Shown piece by piece: positions 57,959-64,000 of a DNA stretch of 64,000 nt (position 1 is the first letter of the stretch; every line of letters begins with the position of its first letter). The stretch is from Anaerolinea sp. (lineage in GTDB: Bacteria > Chloroflexota > Anaerolineae > Anaerolineales > Villigracilaceae). The notes under the pieces are model-generated. The model ran no database searches, was not told where the DNA came from, and saw nothing but the letters and a program-made list of their open reading frames with translations. The position numbers were made by a program, and so were the translations under genes. The stretch spans positions 40,644 to 104,643 of the forward strand of contig DYID01000013.1 in NCBI GenBank assembly GCA_020723805.1, in the 5' to 3' direction.

Positions 57959-58516
57959 TTACTTGGGCGGCTGGTATTTTTTCAGGTCCACCACGCCGAT
58001 GAAGGGCAGGTTGCGGTAGTATTCGTCAATGTCTAGCCCGTAGCCGAAGACGAATTTGTTGGGGATGCTGAACCCGCGATAGTGGATCGGCACGACGGCT
58101 TCGCGGCGTTCGGCTTTGTCGAGCAGGGCGCAGACTTTGAGGCTCTTGGGCTGGCGGAGTTGGAGCATCTCCAAGACGTAGGCGATGGTGTGACCGCTGT
58201 CCACGATGTCTTCGACGAGGAGTACGTCCTTGCCTTGGATGTCGGTTTGCAAATCCATCGCCACGCGCACGGTGCCGCTCGATTCGCGTTTGCCGACTCC
58301 GTAGGAGGAGACCGCCATGTAGTCCACCGTGTGAGGGGAGGTGATGCAGCGGCTGAGGTCCACGAGGAAGGGGACGCCGCCGCGCAGGATGCAGATGAGG
58401 AGCAGGTTGCCGTCGGGGTAGTCGGCGCTGATTTGGGATCCCAGTTCTTTGACGCGGGCTTGTAGTGTTTTTTCGTCTATCAGAATTTCGGCGAGGATGT
58501 CTTTATAGTCCTGCAT
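57959..58516 (-). CDS. hpt: Hypoxanthine phosphoribosyltransferase
   Basis: Start 58516 (MQDYKDILAEIL, with GGGAGGTCAGCC upstream); 185 residues. PRPP motif VLLVEDIVDSGHTIAYVL, the ADYPDGNLLLICILRGGVPFLVDL region, and C-terminal NKFVFGYGLDIDEYYRNLPFIG that closes on the purine. Salvages hypoxanthine and guanine. Lies in a nucleotide/tRNA housekeeping run with tdk. Confidence 0.95.
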   Translation of the reverse strand: MQDYKDILAEILIDEKTLQARVKELGSQISADYPDGNLLLICILRGGVPFLVDLSRCITSPHTVDYMAVSSYGVGKRESSGTVRVAMDLQTDIQGKDVLLVEDIVDSGHTIAYVLEMLQLRQPKSLKVCALLDKAERREAVVPIHYRGFSIPNKFVFGYGLDIDEYYRNLPFIGVVDLKKYQPPK

Positions 58517-58532
58517 GGCTGACCTCCCATTG

Positions 58533-59102
58533 TTACTTTGGAACTTCATGATGTTTGCGGCAGCGCGCTTCGTAGAGTTCGGATGCGCCGACGATGACCA
58601 CCGGGTCGTCGTAGCGGGCGGGCTTGCCGTTGACCAGTCTTTGCGTGCGGGAGGCTTCGTCGCCGCAGACCATGCAGATGGCGTGGAGTTTGTCCACCCG
58701 TTCGGCGGTGGACATGAGGACAGGCATGGGTCCGAACGGTTCGCCGCGGAAGTCCATATCGAGACCGGCGATGATGACGCGGATGCCGCGTCCCGCCAGT
58801 TCCTGAACGACGGGGATGATTTCGGGGTCGAAGAACTGTGCTTCGTCTATGCCGACGACGGTGGTATCCGCTTCGAGTTTTTTGCGGATGTCGGCGGCTT
58901 TTTCCACGGGGATGGCGTCGAAGTTCGAGCCGGTGTGCGAGGTGACTTTGCCGGCGGCGTAGCGCACGTCTATGGCGGGCTTGAAGACCTGCACTTTTTG
59001 TTTGGCAATCACCGCCCGCACCAGACGGCGGATCAACTCGTCCGTTTTACCGCTGAACATCGAACCGCAAACCACTTCAATGGAACCGTTTGTATGCCGC
59101 AT
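58533..59102 (-). CDS. tdk: Thymidine kinase
   Basis: Start 59102 ([18 protein letters not shown]) with GGGAGAAG upstream; 189 residues. Walker [15 protein letters not shown], Walker [12 protein letters not shown] with the catalytic Glu, [13 protein letters not shown] lasso region and a zinc site formed by [13 protein letters not shown] and the late Cys of EARCRKHH. Type II Tdk that phosphorylates thymidine and deoxyuridine. Confidence 0.95.
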   Translation of the reverse strand: MRHTNGSIEVVCGSMFSGKTDELIRRLVRAVIAKQKVQVFKPAIDVRYAAGKVTSHTGSNFDAIPVEKAADIRKKLEADTTVVGIDEAQFFDPEIIPVVQELAGRGIRVIIAGLDMDFRGEPFGPMPVLMSTAERVDKLHAICMVCGDEASRTQRLVNGKPARYDDPVVIVGASELYEARCRKHHEVPK

Positions 59103-59138
59103 ATCTTCTCCCGCCCCTCGGCTGATGAGGGGCAAAAA

Positions 59139-59168
59139 ATCAGGCACGGCGCGGATGCGCCATGCCTG
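59139..59168 (-). terminator. Intrinsic terminator between the L31 gene and tdk
   Basis: GGCATGGCGC-GGAT-GCGCCGTGCC-type stem followed on the minus strand by TGATTTTTT. It separates the ribosomal protein run from tdk. A second hairpin CCCCTC / GAGGGG lies in the tdk leader. Confidence 0.85.
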
Positions 59169-59223
59169 TAAGTTTACCTGAGATTAAGTTTTCTGCAACC
59201 CTTGGGAAGACTCCCGCCGGAAC

Positions 59224-59691
59224 TTACGCCGCGGCTTCGGGAATTTCGTAGCCAAGCGCGCGCAATTTCTTCTTGGCAGCGGTCAGTGAAGCCTGACCAA
59301 AGCCGGAAATCGCCAGCACTGCCTGGTTGCCGCCGCTGAGTTTTTCGAGGAACTGACCGACGTTCTCGATGCCGGCCGCCTTGAGCGCCTCGGTGGCGCG
59401 GGTGGGAAGACCCAGCTCGGCGATCGGGCGTTCGGGGGAACCTTTCAGTTCTTCCTTGACGCGCTGTTGCTCCACATACGCCTGGCGGACAGACAGTTTC
59501 TTGTAGAAACGGTCCACCTGACCTTCGGTGTCGAGGATGCGCTGTGCTTCGCCGGTGAAGAAGGGATGACAGTTCGAACACAAGTCCACGCGGATTTCTT
59601 TTTTGGTGGAGCCGGTTGTCCAGGTGTGCCCGCAGGAGGAGCAAATCACCTTGGCTTCGGGATAGTAAGTGGGATGGATATCTTTCTTCAT
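59224..59691 (-). CDS. rpmE: Ribosomal protein L31 fused to an RNA polymerase alpha-CTD-like domain
   Basis: Residues 1-70 are L31 of the zinc-binding type: MKKDIHPTYYPEAKVICSSC, GSTKKEIRVDLCSNCHPFFTG, with the CxxC...CxxC set. After a charged helix linker, residues 90-152 (IAELGLPTRATEALKAAGIE, GQFLEKLSGG, AISGFGQASLTAAKKKLRAL) match the helix-hairpin-helix alpha-CTD pattern in which the polymerase binds DNA or regulators. Normal L31 has 66-80 residues, so this is twice the length. The fusion is in one frame with no sign of error. Part of rplU-rpmA-rpmE. Confidence 0.9.
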   Translation of the reverse strand: MKKDIHPTYYPEAKVICSSCGHTWTTGSTKKEIRVDLCSNCHPFFTGEAQRILDTEGQVDRFYKKLSVRQAYVEQQRVKEELKGSPERPIAELGLPTRATEALKAAGIENVGQFLEKLSGGNQAVLAISGFGQASLTAAKKKLRALGYEIPEAAA

Positions 59692-59693
59692 GA

Positions 59694-59954
59694 TTAGCCT
59701 TCCGCCTGCGGCAGGACGTTTGCACGCTTTTGCCCGCGGACAACGTCGTACATCACGACGCCGTCAGCGGTTGCAAACAGGGTATCGTCCTTGCCGACTT
59801 TGACATTCAGCCCCGGCTTGATCTTGGTGCCGCGCTGACGCACAAGGATATGACCGGAAAGCACGAACTCACCGGCAAAACGCTTCACGCCCAAACGCTG
59901 GGCATTGGAATCTCGTCCGTTGCGGCTCGAGCCGCCGCCTTTTTTATGTGCCAT
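59694..59954 (-). CDS. rpmA: 50S ribosomal protein L27
   Basis: 86 residues: [23 protein letters not shown] start typical of L27, with the flexible N-terminus that reaches the peptidyl transferase centre, and [27 protein letters not shown]. It lies 12 nt after rplU and 2 nt before rpmE. Confidence 0.97.
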   Translation of the reverse strand: MAHKKGGGSSRNGRDSNAQRLGVKRFAGEFVLSGHILVRQRGTKIKPGLNVKVGKDDTLFATADGVVMYDVVRGQKRANVLPQAEG

Positions 59955-59966
59955 GGCTACCTCTGC

Positions 59967-60287
59967 TTATTCTGATTTTCCGATGAAATCCACCATCAGG
60001 CGGGTATATTCCTGGCGGTGTCCACCGCGCACGCGGATGCGCTTCTTCGGGCGGTACTTGAATGAAAGCAGTTTGGGACCCTTAACATGGTCCACCACAG
60101 TGGCTTTGACTGCCACGCCGTCCACGGTGGGCGTTCCGACCAGCACCTCGTCGCCGTCTGCCACGAGCAGGACGCGGTCGAGGTTGAGTTGTTCTCCCGC
60201 TTCTACGGGCAGGCGATCCACCTCAATGGTTCGCCCTTCGACGGCGCGGTATTGCTTGCCGCCGCTTTCTATGATTGCAAATTTCAT
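59967..60287 (-). CDS. rplU: 50S ribosomal protein L21
   Basis: 106 residues: MKFAIIESGGKQYRAVEGRT, VDRLPVEAGEQLNLDRVLLV, VDHVKGPKLLSFKYRPKKRI and RVRGGHRQEYTRLMVDFI. Binds 23S rRNA with L20. The first gene after the minus-strand promoter at 60431-60459; a 140-nt leader with a GCCTCAG / CTGAGGC hairpin precedes it and could be the site of feedback control by L21. Confidence 0.97.
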   Translation of the reverse strand: MKFAIIESGGKQYRAVEGRTIEVDRLPVEAGEQLNLDRVLLVADGDEVLVGTPTVDGVAVKATVVDHVKGPKLLSFKYRPKKRIRVRGGHRQEYTRLMVDFIGKSE

Positions 60288-60394
60288 GTTTTATCTCCAG
60301 TCATTCACTTCACCGCGTACCTGCGGAGTGTACGCACTCGTCGCCGGCGGGCGGGGAAGCTGGGGGTTTTGGTTGTCTTGCGACAAACAACCGC

Positions 60395-60420
60395 CTCAGC
60401 GACCTTACTGCTGAGGCAGA
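60395..60420 (-). promoter_or_regulatory. rplU leader hairpin
   Basis: GCCTCAG-CGACCTTACTG-CTGAGGC in the transcribed leader of rplU. Position and size recall ribosomal protein leader elements. Confidence 0.45.
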
Positions 60421-60430
60421 AGCGGACGGT

Positions 60431-60459
60431 ATTATACATGCCCGCCGGGGATGTGTCAA
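60431..60459 (-). promoter_or_regulatory. Consensus promoter of rplU-rpmA-rpmE
   Basis: On the minus strand: TTGACA (60459-60454), 17-nt spacer, TATAAT (60436-60431), a perfect sigma-70/SigA promoter. Confidence 0.93.
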
Positions 60460-60463
60460 CGTA

Positions 60464-60501
60464 TTGACAAACCTCCCCGTCTCCTGTACCCTCGCTTCAT
60501 G
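60464..60501 (+). promoter_or_regulatory. Promoter of the helicase gene, leaderless
   Basis: TTGACA (60464-60469), 17-nt spacer, TACCCT (60487-60492), then 6 nt to ATG 60499. Its -35 stands back to back with that of rplU in the palindrome TGTCAA-CGTA-TTGACA. Confidence 0.75.
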
Positions 60502-62634
60502 CCGACCCTCAGCCTGCCGCAACGTCAAATTGCCGAATCTCCCCTTGACCTTAAACTTTTCCTCTCCGGTCCCGCCGGCTGCGGCAAGACCACTGCGGGC
60601 GTCGAACGGATGCGCTATCTGCTCGAACAGGGCGTGCCCGGTGAGACCATCCTTCTGCTTACACCTCAACGCTCTCTTCAGGAGCCGTATCTCGATTTGC
60701 TCTACAGCCCCGAACGAAACGCAGGCGGCGAGGTGACCCCGGCAACCTTCGGCGGTCTGGCGCGCCGCATGTGTGACCTGTTTTGGTCCCTGGCGGCGGA
60801 GGCGGCTGGTTTTGCCCATCCCGACCAGCCGCCCGTGTTCCTCACGCTGGAGACCGCGCAATATTACATGGCGCATCTCGTCCGCCCGCTGCTGGACGCG
60901 GATTATTTCGAGTCGGTGACAATTGACCGCAACCGTTTGTACTCACAAATCATTGACAACCTCAACAAGGCGGCGGTGATTGGTTTTCCGCACACGGAAA
61001 TCGGCGCACGGCTCGACGCTGCCTACTTCGGCGACCCCGCCCAGCGCCGCGTCTATGCCGATGCGCAGGACTGCGCCAACCGCTTCCGTCAATATTGCCT
61101 CGACCATAACCTGCTCGATTTTTCCCTGCAATTCGAAATCTTTGCCAATATTTTGTGGGAGCAGGAGATTGTCCGTGATTACCTTATGCGGACCTACCGC
61201 CATCTGATTTATGACAATGTGGAAGAAGACGTGCCGCGTGCGCATGATATTCTCCGCGAATGGCTGCCTTCGTTCGATTCCGCTCTGCTCATTTACGACG
61301 AAGGCGCGGGCTTCCGCTACTTCCTCGGCGCGGACGTTCAGACCGGCTGGGCATTGCGCGAATTATGCGACGAGCATGTGCGCCTGCAGGAGAGTTTTGT
61401 CATGTCGGCTGAGGTTGCCAATCTCGGCAGTTCTCTCGTGCAGGCGATTGCACCCAATTCGGATGCCTTGCATTTTCCGCCTTCCTCGGATGAAACGAAA
61501 GAAGAAAGAGGAAAGAACGACGCTCTCCAAATCATCCAATCCCGCTTCTACCCCCAATTACTCGATGCGGTTGCGGATGAAATCGAGCGGCTTTTGACGG
61601 AAGACATTCATCCTTCCGCATTTCGCCTTCAGCCTTCTGATATCGTCATCCTTGCTCCTTACCTTTCGGATGCCCTGCGCTTTTCCATCACGAACCGCCT
61701 CGAAGCGCGCGGAATTCCCTGGCGTTCGCACCGTCCCTCCCGTTCCCTGCACGATGAACCCGCTTCTCATGCGCTGATTACCCTTGCCGCGCTGGCGCAT
61801 CCGCATTGGAGCATTCACCCGCCCAAATTCGACGTGGCGTATGCCCTGATGCAGTCCATTGACGGGCTGGACCTTGTCCGCGCGCAACTGCTCACCGAGA
61901 TTGTTTACCGCCAGCGCGATTTGGGGCTTTCGTCCTTCGACCAGATCAAATCAGATATACAGGACCGCATCACCTTTTCCGTTGGCAATCGCTACTCCGT
62001 TCTGCGCGATTGGCTGTTGACATACCGCGAACGCGATCCACTGCCTCTCGATCACTTCTTCCGTAAATTGTTTGGCGAAGTGCTCTCCCAACCCGGTTTT
62101 GGTTATCACTCAAGTTTTGATTCGGTTCGCGTGGCGGCGAGTCTGGTCGAATCGGTGAAGAAATTCCGCCAATCGCTCGAATCCACTTTCAATGAGTCCA
62201 TTGCCGCCGACCCAATCCCCAATCTTGGGCGTGAATACATCCAAATGCTCCAAGACGGCGTCATCGCCGCGTCGTATTTGGAGGGATGGCAGGCAGAGGA
62301 GAAAGAGGCAGTTTTGGTCGCACCCGCCCACACGTTCCTGATGATGAACCGCCCGGTCTCCGTCCAATTCTGGCTCGACGCCGGCTCTAGCGGATGGTAC
62401 GAGCGGCTGTCCCAGCCGTTGACTCATCCCTACGTGCTGTCGCGCGGCTGGAAGGCGGGAACGCAATGGACGGACGCCGACGATGTTCGATATGGCAAAG
62501 AGGCGCTGGCGCGGCTGGTTTCGGGATTGTTGCATCGCTGCCGCGAGCGCGTCTATGTCTGTCTCTCCGAACTTGGCGAAAGCGGCTTTGAACAGCGCGG
62601 CGAGTTGTTGCGGGCGTTCCAGAAGGCAGTATGA
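60499..62634 (+). CDS. UvrD/AddB-like superfamily I helicase domain protein
   Basis: 711 residues from ATG 60499. Walker A LFLSGPAGCGKTTAGVERM at the start, HLIYDNVEEDVPRAHDIL as a Walker B-like motif (DNVEE), then LQPSDIVILAPYLSDALRFSI and ASHALITLAALAHPHW of helicase domain 2A type. Motif spacing and the lack of clear motifs Ia/III resemble inactivated AddB/RecC-like helicases. No PD-(D/E)XK nuclease tail is seen; the nuclease may be encoded elsewhere. Residues 333-340 (KEERGKND) come from a purine-rich repeat. Confidence 0.78.
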   Translation: MPTLSLPQRQIAESPLDLKLFLSGPAGCGKTTAGVERMRYLLEQGVPGETILLLTPQRSLQEPYLDLLYSPERNAGGEVTPATFGGLARRMCDLFWSLAAEAAGFAHPDQPPVFLTLETAQYYMAHLVRPLLDADYFESVTIDRNRLYSQIIDNLNKAAVIGFPHTEIGARLDAAYFGDPAQRRVYADAQDCANRFRQYCLDHNLLDFSLQFEIFANILWEQEIVRDYLMRTYRHLIYDNVEEDVPRAHDILREWLPSFDSALLIYDEGAGFRYFLGADVQTGWALRELCDEHVRLQESFVMSAEVANLGSSLVQAIAPNSDALHFPPSSDETKEERGKNDALQIIQSRFYPQLLDAVADEIERLLTEDIHPSAFRLQPSDIVILAPYLSDALRFSITNRLEARGIPWRSHRPSRSLHDEPASHALITLAALAHPHWSIHPPKFDVAYALMQSIDGLDLVRAQLLTEIVYRQRDLGLSSFDQIKSDIQDRITFSVGNRYSVLRDWLLTYRERDPLPLDHFFRKLFGEVLSQPGFGYHSSFDSVRVAASLVESVKKFRQSLESTFNESIAADPIPNLGREYIQMLQDGVIAASYLEGWQAEEKEAVLVAPAHTFLMMNRPVSVQFWLDAGSSGWYERLSQPLTHPYVLSRGWKAGTQWTDADDVRYGKEALARLVSGLLHRCRERVYVCLSELGESGFEQRGELLRAFQKAV

Positions 62635-62658
62635 GTTTCAAATTTCAAGTGTGCAAAA

Positions 62659-63369
62659 ATGAGTGAACATAATCAGTCGCATCCCCGCTGGCTGGTGGCT
62701 GCCGTCGTTGTTGGCGTCATCAGCATCGTAGTGATTGCCGCCGCTTTTCCGAACATTGTTTCGCCGCTGGATTCTCGTCCGACGCCGACCGTTTGGCAGG
62801 CAACTGTTAGCCCCAGCGGGAGTTCCTCTTCGTACCAGCCGGAACTTCTGCCGCCTCCCACCTACACCCCGCCTCCCACACGGACCTTGACTCCTGTGCC
62901 AACCAACACGCCTCTCCCCACGCGGACGCCCTTCATCCTGCCCACGATCGCCTTCGACAGCCCGCTCTTGCTCCTGCCCGATCTCACCGTGACCGGCATC
63001 GGCAACCCGATTTGTGTGCCTGACCGCAAAGGCACGATTGTAGAAATCGGCATTTTCATTCGGAACATTGGGCGTGCCGGCACCCGCTATTTCGGTTCCT
63101 TCCGTGTGGACGTGTTCCTGCTCATGGGGCAGCAGCGTTATGGGTTGGACGAATGGGCGCAGAAATTCAACGGCGTTATCGGAACGTCCAATATGGAAAT
63201 CTCGAGCCTCGACGCCAATGCCGATGTCAAATTGACTGTGGTGCTTGACTTGAAGGGCAACAAAGACTTTGGTGTGGAAGTGCTGGTCAATTCAGGCGGC
63301 GACCCCATGCGCGAAGAGGACATGACGAACAATTCGTTGACAAAATACTTTTCGGCACAGTGTTACTAG
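62659..63369 (+). CDS. Membrane-anchored CARDB-like protein with TP-rich stalk
   Basis: 236 residues: one transmembrane helix (WLVAAVVVGVISIVVIAAAF), a Pro/Thr linker (about 62-95, TPPPTRTLTPVPTNTPLPTR), and a CARDB-like beta-sandwich (LLLPDLTVTGIGNPICVP, VEIGIFIRNIGRAGTRYFG, EEDMTNNSLTKYF). CARDB domains are adhesion-type modules. Probably displayed on the outside of the cell. Lies 25 nt after the helicase gene. Confidence 0.82.
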   Translation: MSEHNQSHPRWLVAAVVVGVISIVVIAAAFPNIVSPLDSRPTPTVWQATVSPSGSSSSYQPELLPPPTYTPPPTRTLTPVPTNTPLPTRTPFILPTIAFDSPLLLLPDLTVTGIGNPICVPDRKGTIVEIGIFIRNIGRAGTRYFGSFRVDVFLLMGQQRYGLDEWAQKFNGVIGTSNMEISSLDANADVKLTVVLDLKGNKDFGVEVLVNSGGDPMREEDMTNNSLTKYFSAQCY

Positions 63370-63396
63370 CATCCTCAAATCAGGAAAAGGCTAACC

Positions 63397-63807
63397 ATGC
63401 CATACTGGAAACTTTACTACCACTTCGTTTGGGGTACGAAAAACCGTTTGCCCTTGATTGAGGCAACTCTGGAACCTGAGTTGTATCGCGTCATCGCGGC
63501 AAAAGCCCAGGATATGGGTGGATTGGTTCATGCAATTGGCGGAATCGAAGATCATGTTCATGTCGCCGTTTCCATTCCTCCGAAACTTGCGCTTGCAAAA
63601 TTCATCGGTGACGTGAAGGGGAATAGTTCGCATTACGTGAATCACGTCATCAAACCTGAGTTTGAATTCTATTGGCAGGCTGAATACGGCGTGTTATCTT
63701 TTGGCGAAAGAAATCTCGCTGCGGTGGTACGATATATTCATAACCAGAAACAGCACCACGCAGACGGGACGTTGATCGCGGCGATGGAGAGGATGGACGA
63801 TGTGTAG
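63397..63807 (+). CDS. tnpA: Y1 transposase, IS200/IS605 TnpA or RAYT type
   Basis: 136 residues. HUH nuclease: MPYWKLYYHFVWGTKNRLPL start, IGGIEDHVHVAVSIPP (HxH metal site), SFGERNLAAVVRYIHNQKQHH with the catalytic Tyr. It cuts and joins single-stranded DNA at hairpins. Downstream there are four hairpins (63814-63915) of REP type. The gene looks intact and could mobilise the palindromic repeats found throughout the window; this link is inference. Confidence 0.9.
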   Translation: MPYWKLYYHFVWGTKNRLPLIEATLEPELYRVIAAKAQDMGGLVHAIGGIEDHVHVAVSIPPKLALAKFIGDVKGNSSHYVNHVIKPEFEFYWQAEYGVLSFGERNLAAVVRYIHNQKQHHADGTLIAAMERMDDV

Positions 63808-63813
63808 CTCGCA

Positions 63814-63915
63814 CGGGGATGAACCCCCGTGCTACCCATACCAACCCCGCTAAAGCGGACTAGGCGGCTTTAGCCGCCTTCGTACGAATAGCCCGACGGT
63901 TTATCGTCGGGCATG
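63814..63915. repeat. Cluster of REP-like hairpins after the Y1 transposase
   Basis: In order: GCACGGGG-ATGAA-CCCCCGTGC, CCGCTAAAGCGG, GGCGGCTTTAGCCGCC, and GCCCGACG-GTTTAT-CGTCGGGC. Such sets bound by a Y1 transposase are usual for IS200 ends or RAYT/REP units. Confidence 0.85.
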
Positions 63916-63917
63916 CC

Positions 63918-63949
63918 TGATCACTGACGACTGATCACTGATCACTGAC
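63918..63949. repeat. ACTGATC-type heptamer array
   Basis: Four units of TGATCACTGA type follow the REP cluster; then a GTACTTACGCAGA end like that of D4 starts and runs to the window border. Confidence 0.85.
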
Positions 63950-64000
63950 AGTACTTACGCAGATAGGAGTAATTGCATAGAGATTTTACCCTTGAGCATA

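Noticed and set aside
60288..60450. Known riboswitch in the rplU leader
   Set aside because: Only one clear hairpin is present and no conserved ligand-binding core was recognised; kept as a simple leader hairpin.

Overview
The window reads like a chromosomal stretch of a GC-rich Chloroflexota bacterium, most likely class Anaerolineae. This is inferred from gene content and style: lipoproteins and membrane-anchored proteins with Thr/Pro-rich stalks, an M4 protease paired with emfourin, a CysO/CysM/Mec/MoeZ-type cysteine locus, pyruvate phosphate dikinase, and very many short palindromic and 7-bp tandem repeats between genes. No rRNA, tRNA, CRISPR array or replication origin was recognised.

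Layout. 159-2885 (+): Tat-exported protein, PqqD-like protein, HPr-kinase-like protein and nucleotidyltransferase in overlapping order. 3083-6384 (-): pyruvate dehydrogenase E1 alpha, E1 beta and E2. 6570-13662: HEAT-repeat protein, Zn alcohol dehydrogenase, membrane HhH protein, two unknown small proteins, glycerophosphodiesterase, nitroreductase and acetylpolyamine amidohydrolase-like deacetylase. 13748-16190 (+): a TP-rich lipoprotein, then an AT-richer BglII-like type II restriction-modification pair. 16472-25090 (-): emfourin and M4 protease, CYTH protein, a three-subunit acyl-CoA (propionyl-CoA type) carboxylase, MDR oxidoreductase and acyl-CoA dehydrogenase. 25171-31298 (+): DUF4870 protein, M55 peptidase and a complete polyamine-type ABC transporter (potDABC). 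31299-36224 (+): a possible small RNA, SET protein, glycosyltransferase, CPBP protein, GNAT, ComEA-like protein and methyltransferase. 36576-41462 (-): oxidative pentose phosphate genes zwf, gnd, pgl with an acyltransferase and a methyltransferase. 41611-43692 (+): a second-type EF-G. 44724-50192 (+): sulfur-carrier-based cysteine synthesis plus a CBS-type PLP enzyme. 51205-54036 (-): ppdK. 54229-60287: a lone receiver, then a minus-strand series of hydrolase, exonuclease, CCA-adding enzyme, hpt, tdk, L31 fusion, L27 and L21. 60499-63807 (+): UvrD/AddB-like helicase, CARDB protein and a Y1 (IS200/RAYT) transposase followed by REP-like hairpins.

The most interesting signals are these. (1) The leader of the cysM gene (45005-45240) has every part of a classical transcription attenuator: a short uORF with two Cys codons, and mutually exclusive 1:2, 2:3 and 3:4 pairings. 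(2) A set of modular palindromic repeats (called A, B, C and D here) in which element C sits inside the hairpin loops of two other families, and whose copies touch or supply the stop codons of at least seven genes. (3) In-frame palindromes and heptamer repeats inside protein-coding genes. (4) Ribosomal protein L31 fused to an RNA-polymerase alpha-CTD-like domain. (5) The PqqD/HprK/nucleotidyltransferase cassette, which lacks a visible lasso-peptide synthetase.
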